This document shows positions 27,686-36,864 of a stretch of 64,000 bases of DNA, one piece after another (the stretch's first letter is position 1; each line of letters starts with the position of its first letter). The notes beneath the pieces were generated by a model. The model did no database searches and was not told the DNA's origin. It worked only from the letters and a program-made list of their open reading frames with translations. The position numbers were made by a program, and so were the translations under genes. Source of the DNA: Ferroplasma acidarmanus Fer1 (GTDB lineage Archaea > Thermoplasmatota > Thermoplasmata > Thermoplasmatales > Thermoplasmataceae). The stretch covers positions 1,736,001-1,800,000 of the forward strand of contig NC_021592.1 of the NCBI RefSeq assembly GCF_000152265.2. The letters are read 5' to 3'.

Positions 27686-28279
27686 TTAATTTTTATGTTT
27701 TATTAAGTTTTTAAATTTTAAAGCGTCATCCATTGTATCTATATCTATAAGCAGGTCTCCAGAAATTATCATGCCAGAAAAATCATCGTAGTGTTTCATA
27801 ATAATTGATTTCGCACCTTTGTCTCCACTGAGTCCTGTAAGTTCACTGAAATACTTTCTGGCAAATATTACAGGGCTGATTATAGTCCCATTATATTCAA
27901 ATCCAGATATCCCCTTACTTGAGGATTTAAAATGCTCTATTAATCCATTCAATGTGTCATTATCCAGGAGTGGCATATCTCCAGGGATAATCATGGCTGC
28001 ATCAATTTCAGGAGAAACATTTTCAATTCCATGTACAATTGAAGCTGACATGCCATTTTCGAAATCTTTATTCCACACAACCTTCAACCCTAATTGCTTT
28101 GAATAATCTGATATTTCAGGGCTCCTCAATACTATTATGCGCTGCTGGAAATTAGACATTGCAACATTATCTATTACATAATATATAATTGGTTTAGAGT
28201 TTACTTCATATAGAAGTTTATTTGATTTGAATCTCAGGGCTTTGCCGGAAGCCAGAACAATAGCTGTAATTTTATCCAT
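27686..28279 (-). CDS. mocA: MobA-like nucleotidyltransferase, probable Moco cytidylyltransferase
   Basis: 197 residues with the GT-A-like NTP-transferase fold. It has LASGKALRFKSNKLL (the LAxGxSxRFGxxK loop), NGMSASIVHGI, MIIPGDMPLL (metal-binding GDMP), SPVIFARKYFSELTGLSGDKGAKSI and the terminal DIDTMDD. The LxGDKGA plus DIDTxED combination is characteristic of MocA rather than MobA. MocA attaches CMP to make the MCD cofactor used by the xanthine dehydrogenase family, so the likely client is the hydroxylase at 4064. Start ATG 28279. Confidence 0.8.
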   Translation of the reverse strand: MDKITAIVLASGKALRFKSNKLLYEVNSKPIIYYVIDNVAMSNFQQRIIVLRSPEISDYSKQLGLKVVWNKDFENGMSASIVHGIENVSPEIDAAMIIPGDMPLLDNDTLNGLIEHFKSSSKGISGFEYNGTIISPVIFARKYFSELTGLSGDKGAKSIIMKHYDDFSGMIISGDLLIDIDTMDDALKFKNLIKHKN

Positions 28280-28647
28280 ATCGTGTGTATATAATAATGT
28301 AAAGATAATTGTTTCGGGTGAATTTAATATAAATTATTCCGCAGTATTAACCAGAATAGCATTACCAGGAAATAATGCAGTGTCTTAAATTAACAGGTAA
28401 AGAGCATGGAATCACCTGGTACAGAATACGATAGAAAGAAAGTATTCTATTTCCATGACACTGGATATCGGAATATAAGAAAAATTTACCTGCTATATAT
28501 CAATCCGTCCTTTGGGCAGTTATATAAAGAAACCTGCTGGCTATATTGAATCAATTTTCTATGCACTATCAAATTATAAGATGATAAAACAATATACCTG
28601 TGATTGCATTAAATCATTTTATAAATTATAATAAGTTTAGCAAAACA
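28280..28647. other. Intergenic region without recognised gene
   Basis: About 370 bp, AT-rich, between two minus-strand genes. Only tiny ORFs and weak inverted repeats (for example ATAGAA...TTCTAT near 28430-28450) are seen. It should include the promoter of mocA. I see no RNA gene, IS end or attachment site. Confidence 0.4.
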
Positions 28648-30138
28648 TTATCCAAATATTTTCCTGTATAAATCCATTCCATAACCTGTTATTGACGGGC
28701 TTCCATCAACTATTCTATATGTATGTTCACCGTTATCCGCCCGTTCCGCTATTAAGAATACTGAACTCTCGTTATTCTGCTCCATCATTGCCGAAGCAAA
28801 TTCAAAGAGATGTGACACAAAGAATATTTTTATTCCACTTTCCAGCAAAGCCTTTGTAATTCCCATTGCCACTTCTGCACCTTCACGTGTGTTGGTCGAT
28901 GAAAATGACTCATTAAACAGTATCAAACTATTTCTTCTAATGTGATCGGCAATAAGATTCATTGTTGACAATTCATCATCAAATTTTCCCCTTTCCATTG
29001 TTTTGTCCTCTTCATGCTTGAAATGTGTAAATATACCGGAAACCACGCTTCCAGAATAGCTTTCAGCTGCAACAAACATTCCTGCCTGCATCATCAACTG
29101 TGCCTGCCCTATACTCCTCAAAAAGGTTGATTTTCCTCCACGATTGGTTCCTGTTATTACAAATAAATTCTTTCCATCTCCATCCAGGTTGTTAGGAACA
29201 ATTTTAGAATTCGTAGTAAGCATGAGCCCCAGATCGTACAATCCTGAAAATTCAAGTGCAGTGCTTTCTGTTTCCTGAGGTTCAGGAAAACAGTATTGGC
29301 CGGATCTGGATTTTAAATGTTCCAGAAGGTTAATTGATGATATATAGAACCCAATTTCACACCTTAACTCTTTAAAAAATTCCATGCAATTCTGGGCAGA
29401 CCTTTTCAAAACCATTGCCGTTTTTTTCACACCCCTGTTCCTTATATCTGTTATTTCTTCTCCACCGCTAATATCCCGCTCTGGAAGTGTATATGTATAA
29501 TGCTGCCCGATTTTATCACCAACGATCTGTTTGATATTCTTTTTTCCCGTATCCGGTTTATGGAGTATGTAATCTTTCCCTTCGTTGCCCATTCCCAGAG
29601 ATACGCTCATTGTTATGCCGTCTTTAAACTGCAGCCTTTCAAGATTCTCCAGTATTGTTGCCATATACTCCGGGCCAAATGTATCAGATACAGTACTGTA
29701 AAATTTCTTTAATCCCGTAGATTTTGCTTCCCCAATCATATTGCCTATTATTTCCCTGATCTCAGCAATCTTTTCTGAAAACAGTTTTATTATTCCTATA
29801 GATATCTGCATGGACAGTGAAGCGTTATCGCTGAACCAGAAAAATTGCTTCTGTGCCTCTGTTATGAATGAAACGGTGATGTTATATATTTTATCTGCGT
29901 AATCACGGTGTTCTATAAAATCCTGCATTACCTGTTGCCTGTACTTTATATTTTCTATGGAATTCAGGCTATTGAGAATGAACGTGGTTGAATTTTTCAG
30001 GAGAAATTGATCGCCGGAAGACATTGCATTTAATATTGGATTTAACCCGAGGTCGCCTATTAGTGAATCGCTATTCCATGGCAAATCCTCTTTATATCTG
30101 TCAACTCCATCACTGTCAAGCAAATATGTTTTTATCAT
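28648..30138 (-). CDS. MutS-like ATPase, second of a coupled pair
   Basis: 496 residues with only the MutS core/lever and ATPase domains. The N-terminal mismatch-recognition domain (with Phe-x-Glu) is absent. Walker A GTNRGGKS is at 330-337, THFKHEED follows, and SLILFNESFSSTN stands at the Walker-B/signature position, where MutS has DE. Here it is Asn409-Glu410. A C-terminal SHLFEFA matches the MutS H-loop. Its ATG overlaps the stop of the upstream paralogue (ATGA) with a GGGAGGA site before it, so the two are made together and may form a heterodimer. The substrate (DNA junction, RNA or ribosome) is unknown. Confidence 0.85.
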   Translation of the reverse strand: MIKTYLLDSDGVDRYKEDLPWNSDSLIGDLGLNPILNAMSSGDQFLLKNSTTFILNSLNSIENIKYRQQVMQDFIEHRDYADKIYNITVSFITEAQKQFFWFSDNASLSMQISIGIIKLFSEKIAEIREIIGNMIGEAKSTGLKKFYSTVSDTFGPEYMATILENLERLQFKDGITMSVSLGMGNEGKDYILHKPDTGKKNIKQIVGDKIGQHYTYTLPERDISGGEEITDIRNRGVKKTAMVLKRSAQNCMEFFKELRCEIGFYISSINLLEHLKSRSGQYCFPEPQETESTALEFSGLYDLGLMLTTNSKIVPNNLDGDGKNLFVITGTNRGGKSTFLRSIGQAQLMMQAGMFVAAESYSGSVVSGIFTHFKHEEDKTMERGKFDDELSTMNLIADHIRRNSLILFNESFSSTNTREGAEVAMGITKALLESGIKIFFVSHLFEFASAMMEQNNESSVFLIAERADNGEHTYRIVDGSPSITGYGMDLYRKIFG

Positions 30139-31649
30139 GATATCCTCCCTTTCAATATTTCATATGTAAGGTTATATTTCCTCGCAAGTGCCATTGCATA
30201 TGCCATACCGTTAGATTTCATTGGAAGAACCTTATATGTCCTTTTCTCAGGGTATTTCCTGTCAACCTGGCTTACGTAGCTAACCACTCCGGGCAAATCA
30301 GACAATTCATGAATAAAGGTGACATACATGCAAATAGATTTCATTTTCTTTATTTTATCTATTATATTCCTGCCTATTTCAATTCCATCCTTAAGCGTGG
30401 TTGAACTCAACATTTCATTAATAATAATGAGGCTCCTTTCCGTTGCCTTTTCAAGTATGCCATGTAATCTTTCCAGTTCCTCTTCAAGCCTGCCCATATT
30501 ATTTTCTGGATTTTCAGATATTTCAAAATGTGAAAATATATTATCAACATGAAGTATAGTTGCCTCTTTCCCGGGAACCGGACATCCCAGCAGGGCAAGA
30601 TAATGTAACTGCCCGAATGACCTGGCAAATGTTGTTTTACCACCATTATTTGGCCCGGTAACTATAATCACGGATGAATTTCTATTTACAATAATATTGT
30701 TAGTAACAGGAATTTGCTTGCGTTCATTAAGTTTGGCAGCAAGTGCAAGATCAAAAAATTCCAGGCAATATATTCTATCCGTTTCACCTTTAATCTCCGG
30801 TATGCAGAACTGCAATCCGGATTCCTCAAGTGGAGTTATATACTGTAAATACTTCAAATAAAAAAAGATTTCATGAAGAAATCTGGAAATTACAGGATCC
30901 ATGAAATTTAACCTTCTTTTATAAAAGTCCTTTAATCTATTGAATTGCTCTGGATAGAATTTTGCCACCAGTTCCACTACAGCAGCTTCTACATGGCCAA
31001 AACCCGGAGTAGAATCATATCCCGGGATTGTTTCATCCTCATCCAGGAACCTTGAAAATGCCTCTTTAACCTCAGATGCATAATCTTTCGAATCCCGGTC
31101 CTCCCTTACAGTTATTTTCACGCCTTTGATATTTATGAGATATCTTATTGATGATAGTTCCTCCTCAAGTTGTTCTGCGTCATTTTTAAGTGATTTAAAT
31201 TCATCCGAGGCAACATAAGCATCCAGATAGTTTATGAACCCGGTGAATCCTCTTGATTTTGCTCCTGCTTTTCGCATATTGTCTAACATATTTTCAATTG
31301 ATCGGGAATACATATAAACGGAGTCCAGTAACCACCGTTCACGCTGCAGGTCATAAAGATCTTTTAACCTTTTGATATTATAAAATATCTGTGACCCTGT
31401 GCCAGCAAATTGTGTAATAATCCTGTATATCTCTGGATTTTCCAGGTCTTTAAAGATTTCCTGCCTGTAGAAAATGTCATCAATGTTCCTCAATGGCATG
31501 TAGAGGAGCCTTTCCAGTTCATCATTCCGGGTATTTCCCATGAATCCTGAAAAAATATTTCTCAAAGAAAAATCGTCAAATATTGTATTATTCCTGTCCA
31601 GCTCCTGCAGATTTATGGAACTACTGAATGTTATGCTTTTAAACTCCAT
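30135..31649 (-). CDS. MutS-like ATPase, first of a coupled pair
   Basis: 504 residues, paralogous to the downstream protein and of the same reduced architecture. A helical N-terminal region covers about 1-300, with a clamp-like acidic coiled segment at about 150-170 (LKNDAEQLEEELSS). Walker A is TGPNNGGKTT (331-340), NIFSHFEISENP follows, and SLIIINEMLSSTT has Asn-Glu at the Walker-B position, as in its partner. It has a strong ribosome site, AAGGAG at 31658-31663, eight bases before ATG 31649. Members of this group are widespread but uncharacterised. Confidence 0.85.
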   Translation of the reverse strand: MEFKSITFSSSINLQELDRNNTIFDDFSLRNIFSGFMGNTRNDELERLLYMPLRNIDDIFYRQEIFKDLENPEIYRIITQFAGTGSQIFYNIKRLKDLYDLQRERWLLDSVYMYSRSIENMLDNMRKAGAKSRGFTGFINYLDAYVASDEFKSLKNDAEQLEEELSSIRYLINIKGVKITVREDRDSKDYASEVKEAFSRFLDEDETIPGYDSTPGFGHVEAAVVELVAKFYPEQFNRLKDFYKRRLNFMDPVISRFLHEIFFYLKYLQYITPLEESGLQFCIPEIKGETDRIYCLEFFDLALAAKLNERKQIPVTNNIIVNRNSSVIIVTGPNNGGKTTFARSFGQLHYLALLGCPVPGKEATILHVDNIFSHFEISENPENNMGRLEEELERLHGILEKATERSLIIINEMLSSTTLKDGIEIGRNIIDKIKKMKSICMYVTFIHELSDLPGVVSYVSQVDRKYPEKRTYKVLPMKSNGMAYAMALARKYNLTYEILKGRIS

Positions 31650-31657
31650 TAACTCAT

Positions 31658-31663
31658 CTCCTT
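31658..31663 (-). promoter_or_regulatory. Shine-Dalgarno site of the MutS-like operon
   Basis: Minus-strand AAGGAG, eight bases before ATG 31649. Clear sites like this are the exception in the window, since many neighbours look leaderless. It supports this start. Confidence 0.6.
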
Positions 31664-31946
31664 TTATAGCAAACAGGAGTCATTAGCACGATTGCAATCA
31701 ATGGAACTCCATCCATTCATTATATTGATTGATACTTAGGATTTAACATTTCCTAATGTTAATTTATAATTATAAGCTGCAAAGGCAATTGAATTCTACG
31801 GGTGATTCAGTAAGAGAAAGGTTTTTGTTTATAATATGAAGAAACAATCCTTTGTGTTATCCGAAAATCCCGAAATTATTAGATAAGAATAATCCATTTC
31901 AATGAGATAATACATAGGTTTATATGCACTTTCAAATTTTGAATGT

Positions 31947-32357
31947 ATGTCTAATGAAATGGATTCTTTTGAGAACGAAGCAAAGAAAAATTATGATAAA
32001 ATAGGCGAAGATTTTCCCAGGGGCAGCATTAAAATTCTTTCCCCTGATATTATAAATATTTTGATAACAAATGCCAGAAAATCAAAAACTGTGAATTATA
32101 AGGCCGGAGATACTGTATACACGGCCACATTTAGCAGCTATACATTGCTTGATAAGGATGGAATGGTAGGTGTATATTCAGACGTTCCGGAAGATACCAA
32201 TATCAGGGAAATAACTTTTATTGTAACTGGATTTCATGCCAAATGGGATACAGAAGTCACATTCTCCGGAGAGTATATGACTGTAATGCCCGATAGGGAA
32301 CTTAAGCACCTTGTTAATTTCCAACGGGCAATAATGAAGACAGGGATATCCAGGTAA
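31947..32357 (+). CDS. Hypothetical protein
   Basis: 136 residues, unknown family. An acidic start (NEMDSFENEAKKNYDKIGEDFP) is followed by alternating beta-type segments (DTVYTATFSSYTLLDKDGMVGVY, REITFIVTGFHAKWDTEVTFSG), suggesting a small beta-barrel-like fold. No membrane segment, metal motif or signal is seen. It stands alone between the MutS-like pair and a convergent MFS gene. Codon use is normal, so it is probably real. Confidence 0.55.
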   Translation: MSNEMDSFENEAKKNYDKIGEDFPRGSIKILSPDIINILITNARKSKTVNYKAGDTVYTATFSSYTLLDKDGMVGVYSDVPEDTNIREITFIVTGFHAKWDTEVTFSGEYMTVMPDRELKHLVNFQRAIMKTGISR

Positions 32358-32417
32358 AATACTAATAGGGCTTTTATACTTGTTAATAGATATGATATTT
32401 TATATGTCACGGTTGAA

Positions 32418-33632
32418 CTAAAACAGTTCCGGATTTTCCTTTTCTATTTTCTCCATGGCAGAGTTGAAACCTTCCATTATTTTTATTACGGTAAAAGATG
32501 AAAGTAGCATTATTACACCAACTACGGTGATTATGTAGGGAAAATAAAGAAATCTTGAAAGCTCTCCAAATACGAATGCCATTACAGGAGACGAACTTAC
32601 AGAAAACATTGCGGTAAGTGCGTTAAATTTCCCGGTAATGCTGCTCGGTATGGAATTTATTATCATAGTCTCAATATAAACATTGATAAATGCCAGTATA
32701 ACCCCGGAAAGAAATGTCAGTATTCCATCCATCACCGGGAGCCTGTTAAAAGATATCAGGATAAATATGACACCCGTCATAAATATGTAAAATGCCATCA
32801 TTCGTTTATTTCTCTGATATGGACGGTAAAAACCATGCATGGAAATAAGCCCGCCTGCAAGCATACCCGCAGGGAAGCCAGCTATAAAAAATGTGTAATA
32901 GATGGATGATGCATGCATTATTATGTTTATGAGCCCGGAGGCAAACACGTCTATAGCAACAAACATGCCATTTAATAGCAAGGTAAGCAAAAGAAATGGA
33001 AGTATATTTTTCATTATCTTTACAGTACTCCTGAATCCATTCTTAACGATGCTCCTGTGGGAAACTTTTATAGTTCGGGGAACAAAAATAATTGCAAGGG
33101 CGAAAATAGAGATGCCTATCAGGGCAACATACACCGTTGAATATCTCATAAAAATGAAGGCACCACCGAGAATTATCCCTGCAAGGGTGAATATTCCTGA
33201 ACTTAACTGGTCTGCAGACTGGGCTTTTGCCATATGGTCAGCTGGCATGATCTCCTTGGTCAATGCCCTGAAATCATCGGAGACAACCCACATAAATGTT
33301 GAGGACAGAAAATCTACTGCATATATAATAAACAGGCTACGCCCGAAGAAGAGGATAGAGTAAGTTAAAACCATCAATATATTTATGCCAATATAAATCA
33401 GGTGCCTGTCGTACCTGTCAATTATGCTTCCCTCCGGAATAGCTATAATAAGATAACCGAGAAATGAAAACCCGGGAATAAGGCTTACAAGCAATACAGA
33501 ATGGTAGTTTGCAATTATTTCCCACATGAAATATATATAATATGCTGTGTTGGAGAATCTCGCTATATTCCTTGAAATAAGGTATCTGGCATAGGCATTC
33601 CTGTTATGCCTGTATAAGTCTGATGTTAACAT
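32418..33632 (-). CDS. MFS transporter
   Basis: 404 residues with about 12 hydrophobic segments. The loop 2-3 motif is degenerate but visible as AIPEGSIIDRYDRHLIYIG. The second half repeats it as ISMHGFYRPYQRNKRM. The overall pattern is that of the macrolide/enterobactin-type exporters (MFS_3 group). The substrate is unknown. It is divergent from an ArsR-type regulator 50 bp away, the usual arrangement of an efflux pump with its local repressor. Confidence 0.8.
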   Translation of the reverse strand: MLTSDLYRHNRNAYARYLISRNIARFSNTAYYIYFMWEIIANYHSVLLVSLIPGFSFLGYLIIAIPEGSIIDRYDRHLIYIGINILMVLTYSILFFGRSLFIIYAVDFLSSTFMWVVSDDFRALTKEIMPADHMAKAQSADQLSSGIFTLAGIILGGAFIFMRYSTVYVALIGISIFALAIIFVPRTIKVSHRSIVKNGFRSTVKIMKNILPFLLLTLLLNGMFVAIDVFASGLINIIMHASSIYYTFFIAGFPAGMLAGGLISMHGFYRPYQRNKRMMAFYIFMTGVIFILISFNRLPVMDGILTFLSGVILAFINVYIETMIINSIPSSITGKFNALTAMFSVSSSPVMAFVFGELSRFLYFPYIITVVGVIMLLSSFTVIKIMEGFNSAMEKIEKENPELF

Positions 33633-33682
33633 ATAATTAGTGCTTATACGTATATTTATATCTTATATATAGATTTATCCAG

Positions 33683-34267
33683 ATGGATGAAAAATACCGG
33701 GAGATACTGGAAGCTTTTCGGAACCCCACTAAAATGAAAATCATTACATTGCTGGTTAACAACAATAAAATGACGGTTACAGGGATGTCAAAATACATAA
33801 AGACAACCCGTTCCAACCTGTATCAGGTAGTTTCGAATCTTGTCTCCAGTGGAATAGTAAATGAACCGGAAATCAGGCCAAAAAAGAATTACGTTGAAAA
33901 ATATTACAGTTTGAATGAGGATTATTTTGCTTTTCATGATGAAAATATAGATGATGAAATTACAGGGCTCCCGGATAACGAGTACAGGGAAATTTTGAGT
34001 TCATTCTTTATGGCACAATCCTTGAACCTGGAAATTATAGGAAAGTCTATTGAGGCTATGACGCAGAAAGAAATTCAAAATATGAGAAAACATGAAAAAT
34101 ATACAGTTTTTTCCTATGGAACATGTTCAAATTCAGTTTTTGAAAAACTTTCAATTGCTGTAAAAAACGAGCTTAAAAAATCGGTGGATGATTCAGGAAA
34201 TGAGGGAATGTTTCTATTTCTAATGCTTCCATCACTTTTTCCGGATACATTGAACCGGAAGAAATAA
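33683..34267 (+). CDS. ArsR-type winged-helix regulator
   Basis: 194 residues. The N-terminal winged helix (about 5-75) reads ILEAFRNPTKMKIITLLVNNNKMTV..., with recognition helix TTRSNLYQVVSNLVSSGIV. Residues 80-194 are a helical domain without Cys/His metal ligands in the usual ArsR places, so a non-metal effector is likely. It probably represses the divergent MFS gene, binding in the 50-bp intergenic region. Confidence 0.8.
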   Translation: MDEKYREILEAFRNPTKMKIITLLVNNNKMTVTGMSKYIKTTRSNLYQVVSNLVSSGIVNEPEIRPKKNYVEKYYSLNEDYFAFHDENIDDEITGLPDNEYREILSSFFMAQSLNLEIIGKSIEAMTQKEIQNMRKHEKYTVFSYGTCSNSVFEKLSIAVKNELKKSVDDSGNEGMFLFLMLPSLFPDTLNRKK

Positions 34268-34364
34268 ATGTTCACGATCAAGTGGCAGGGAAGCACATTT
34301 GTTTTATGAAGGAATTGAGACACGATTACATACTATTCTGTTATTAATTTTATAATAAAAACCT

Positions 34365-34543
34365 TCCGACTCACATGGATTGTGTCTTAGGTTGCCCGAC
34401 TTGCGAGGGCAATGTTATCATTTGAAAGGACTGGTAAGGGTTGTTCCCTGCAGTCAACCTGCCTATTGCGCTCCGTTCCCGCAGGGGGTTGCCATGCCAG
34501 TAAATCTGGAAGTGCAAGCTCACTGCTTTGATGTGTAGTTTAC
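34365..34543 (+). mobile_element. Decayed right end of an IS200/IS605-type (TnpB) element, omega-RNA-like
   Basis: A block of clearly higher GC than its surroundings. On the plus strand, 34478-34531 reads PAGGCHASKSGSASSLL and stops, like the ...NEAGSxxxL tail of TnpB. The next bases (ATG-TG-TAGTTTAC, ending 34543) resemble the right end of the intact TnpB element at 41385-41398 (ATGAGGTAGTTCAC). Inside are stable stems such as TTGCCC (34392-34397) with GGGCAA (34407-34412). The rest of tnpB is gone. This is the place and character of an omega-RNA scaffold. Confidence 0.45.
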
Positions 34544-34559
34544 ATAGTATTCTACACAT
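34531..34559. repeat. Perfect inverted repeat at the IS605-like right end
   Basis: ATGTGTAG (34531-34538) and CTACACAT (34552-34559) form an 8-bp perfect stem around a 13-base loop. IS200/IS605 ends carry such subterminal hairpins as TnpA recognition sites, although this one straddles the proposed end, so it may also be a transcript terminator. Confidence 0.5.
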
Positions 34560-34834
34560 TCAGCTTAACACAGGCATCCTGTGCATAGTATAATGAAAAA
34601 TACTACATTTCTTTGCAATATAAGGCAGATGCGTATAACGTTACTAGTCCTCCGTATAACAGGCAAATCAAGCTAACATTCAGCATAGTTTTGATAGCAC
34701 GGATTTATATAATTGAAGTTTATGCATCGAATGTATGGCGGTTACAAAAACGCAATATTAAAATGGCTGCCTGGACGTATAATACAATATGTAATGACAC
34801 AAAAAATAATATATATTATTCGTATAGTTTCGGT

Positions 34835-36373
34835 ATGCCTAATAAATCTATTCAACCAGCTGCATCTAAAAATATGGAAAAAGCCATTGGTTTAATGGAA
34901 AATTATGATTATTCAGATGCAAAAAAGAGAATAGATATGGCCTTAGCACTTGACCCTTTAAATTACGAATATCATTATATTAAGGTAAATCTTTTAATTG
35001 AGCGAAGGGACTATGAAGGCGCATTGAAGGAATTGCATGTTATGGAAAAACTTGTCCCGGACAAAGCTTCTGTTTATTCCCTGGAAAGCAGATGTTTAAT
35101 AAATCTAGGGAAGAACTTTGACGCAGTTGGTAAAGCCGATGAAGCACTTGAGCATGACAGAAATTATATGCAAGCTTATGAAAATAAATTAATCGCATTG
35201 CAGAATATAGGTCTAATAAATGACGCATTTGATGTATATTACAGTGCGTTGAAAGTTGATCCACAGGATGCGGAATCCTATGCTGTCCTCTCGGAGCTAC
35301 ATATGGAAATGAAAAATTTTGATGCTGCACATGAATCAGCTAAAAAGGCTATAAACATTGAAAAAGATAACATCAAGGCCAATAACATGCTTGTTTCCAT
35401 AGCGAGGGTTGATGGTGGCATTGAGGATTACATCAAGGCACTTTCGGACGCATATGTAAATACCCATTATGAGGGGTATATAGTACAACTTACTAACTGC
35501 TTATATGAGTCGGGAAACCGTGAAGATGCTGTAAAAATTGCTGAGAAATTTTATAAAATCAATCCGGGAAATATGAATTTCGCCCATAATCTTGCACACA
35601 TATTTATCCTCGAAAATAGAATACAGGATGCAGGGAAAGTCTATAAAAATTCAATTAAGTTAAACAAAAGTGAATTTACCAATTTGCAGTATATTACATT
35701 CCTTAACGAAACTGAACAGTATGCAGCAGTACTGAAGAATGTAGATGAGTTAATAGCGAGGTATCCTGATAATGACGGGTTTTTGTATAACAAGTTCTAT
35801 GCACTTTCCAGGGGTGGAGACCATAAGGATGCATTAATTATCATTAAACTGTTATATGGCCAGAATAAGGATTCAATTCTGTATAAAGTTGAATATGCAC
35901 TTGAACTGGCGTTAACAGGAAATTCTGACGAATCCCTCAGGATACTGGAAAATTTTGAAGAGTTATACATTGACCCGTGGATTTCAATGTCTTTATGGAG
36001 TTTATACTCTATGCTCAATCAGTATGACCGTGCTAATGAATACGCCATATTAGCCATGGAAAATGGAATCGGCGATGAGTTTCTTGGTTCATTTCCACTT
36101 GAGGTAATAGAAACTTATCTTGAAAAAGGGTGGAAAATACAGGCAATAAAATTTATTGATGCCTTAATAGAACGGGCAGAAGGCGAATTGCAGGATATAT
36201 GTATTGCCTGCAAGGGATGTATTCTTGGAATAGACGACTACGATAAAGGACGTGATATTTTAGAACAAATCGGTTCAGCTGAGAAAATACGATATTTACT
36301 GTTGTTTAAACTTAAATTCACAGATGTAGAAATCAATAATTTCATTAACAGGTATAAAAATGAGAAATTATGA
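34835..36373 (+). CDS. TPR-repeat protein
   Basis: 512 residues from ATG 34835. The frame is open up to 34613, but that segment has no repeat character. Consecutive 34-residue tetratricopeptide units run from about residue 14 to 400 (for example YDYSDAKKRIDMALALDPLNYEYHYIKVNLL, then RRDYEGALKELHVMEKLVPDKAS). There is no membrane segment. TPR solenoids scaffold protein complexes, and the partner is not indicated. The gene starts next to the IS605 remnant. Confidence 0.85.
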   Translation: MPNKSIQPAASKNMEKAIGLMENYDYSDAKKRIDMALALDPLNYEYHYIKVNLLIERRDYEGALKELHVMEKLVPDKASVYSLESRCLINLGKNFDAVGKADEALEHDRNYMQAYENKLIALQNIGLINDAFDVYYSALKVDPQDAESYAVLSELHMEMKNFDAAHESAKKAINIEKDNIKANNMLVSIARVDGGIEDYIKALSDAYVNTHYEGYIVQLTNCLYESGNREDAVKIAEKFYKINPGNMNFAHNLAHIFILENRIQDAGKVYKNSIKLNKSEFTNLQYITFLNETEQYAAVLKNVDELIARYPDNDGFLYNKFYALSRGGDHKDALIIIKLLYGQNKDSILYKVEYALELALTGNSDESLRILENFEELYIDPWISMSLWSLYSMLNQYDRANEYAILAMENGIGDEFLGSFPLEVIETYLEKGWKIQAIKFIDALIERAEGELQDICIACKGCILGIDDYDKGRDILEQIGSAEKIRYLLLFKLKFTDVEINNFINRYKNEKL

Positions 36374-36454
36374 AATAAACGACATTATAATATTCGCCAA
36401 TTGACGTATTCAATATTCACAAATTATATATACCATGGTATTGATTCACATATA

Positions 36455-36619
36455 ATGCCTGAAATATTTGTAAGAGATGAAATATATAAGAATATAGCGG
36501 ATAGCCATAGTGATGTTTCCAAATTTGTAAACAACGTTCTGGGTCAGTACCTGGATGCCTTTAAACCAGAAAGCAGAGATGTTATGGACCATTACACAAA
36601 ACACGGAAACGGAGACTGA
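36455..36619 (+). CDS. Small protein, possible ribbon-helix-helix antitoxin-like regulator
   Basis: 54 residues from ATG 36455. A longer frame begins at 36401 without support. MPEIFVRDEIYKNIADSHSDVSKFVNNVLGQYL has the strand-helix-helix pattern and the 'S.FVN..L..YL' helix of RHH antitoxins. No toxin gene is adjacent. Treat the family as a guess. The gap 36620-36864 that follows has no gene. Confidence 0.45.
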   Translation: MPEIFVRDEIYKNIADSHSDVSKFVNNVLGQYLDAFKPESRDVMDHYTKHGNGD

Positions 36620-36864
36620 ATACAGAAGTTCAGTTTCAGGAAATATCCTGGCATTTTTAATTATATACCATATTTTTGAAATGTACAAACTTTTCAAGTT
36701 CTCAGAGTAATATCGGCCAGAACGTGAAAGACTAACCTATGTACTTCTAACAGTATTTTTCAGTTTCCTTTAATCCGGCGCCATATATTTTATAATGACC
36801 CGCTTAAATATAATAATCCTGCGTTATATGTTTTTGTTAATGGCATATATGGTATGTTTATAAT

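Noticed and set aside
34371-34559. 62-codon minus-strand frame in the GC-rich block
   Set aside because: The plus strand reads as a TnpB tail and an IS605-like right end, and the minus frame has no start signal. I treat it as a by-product of the structured block.
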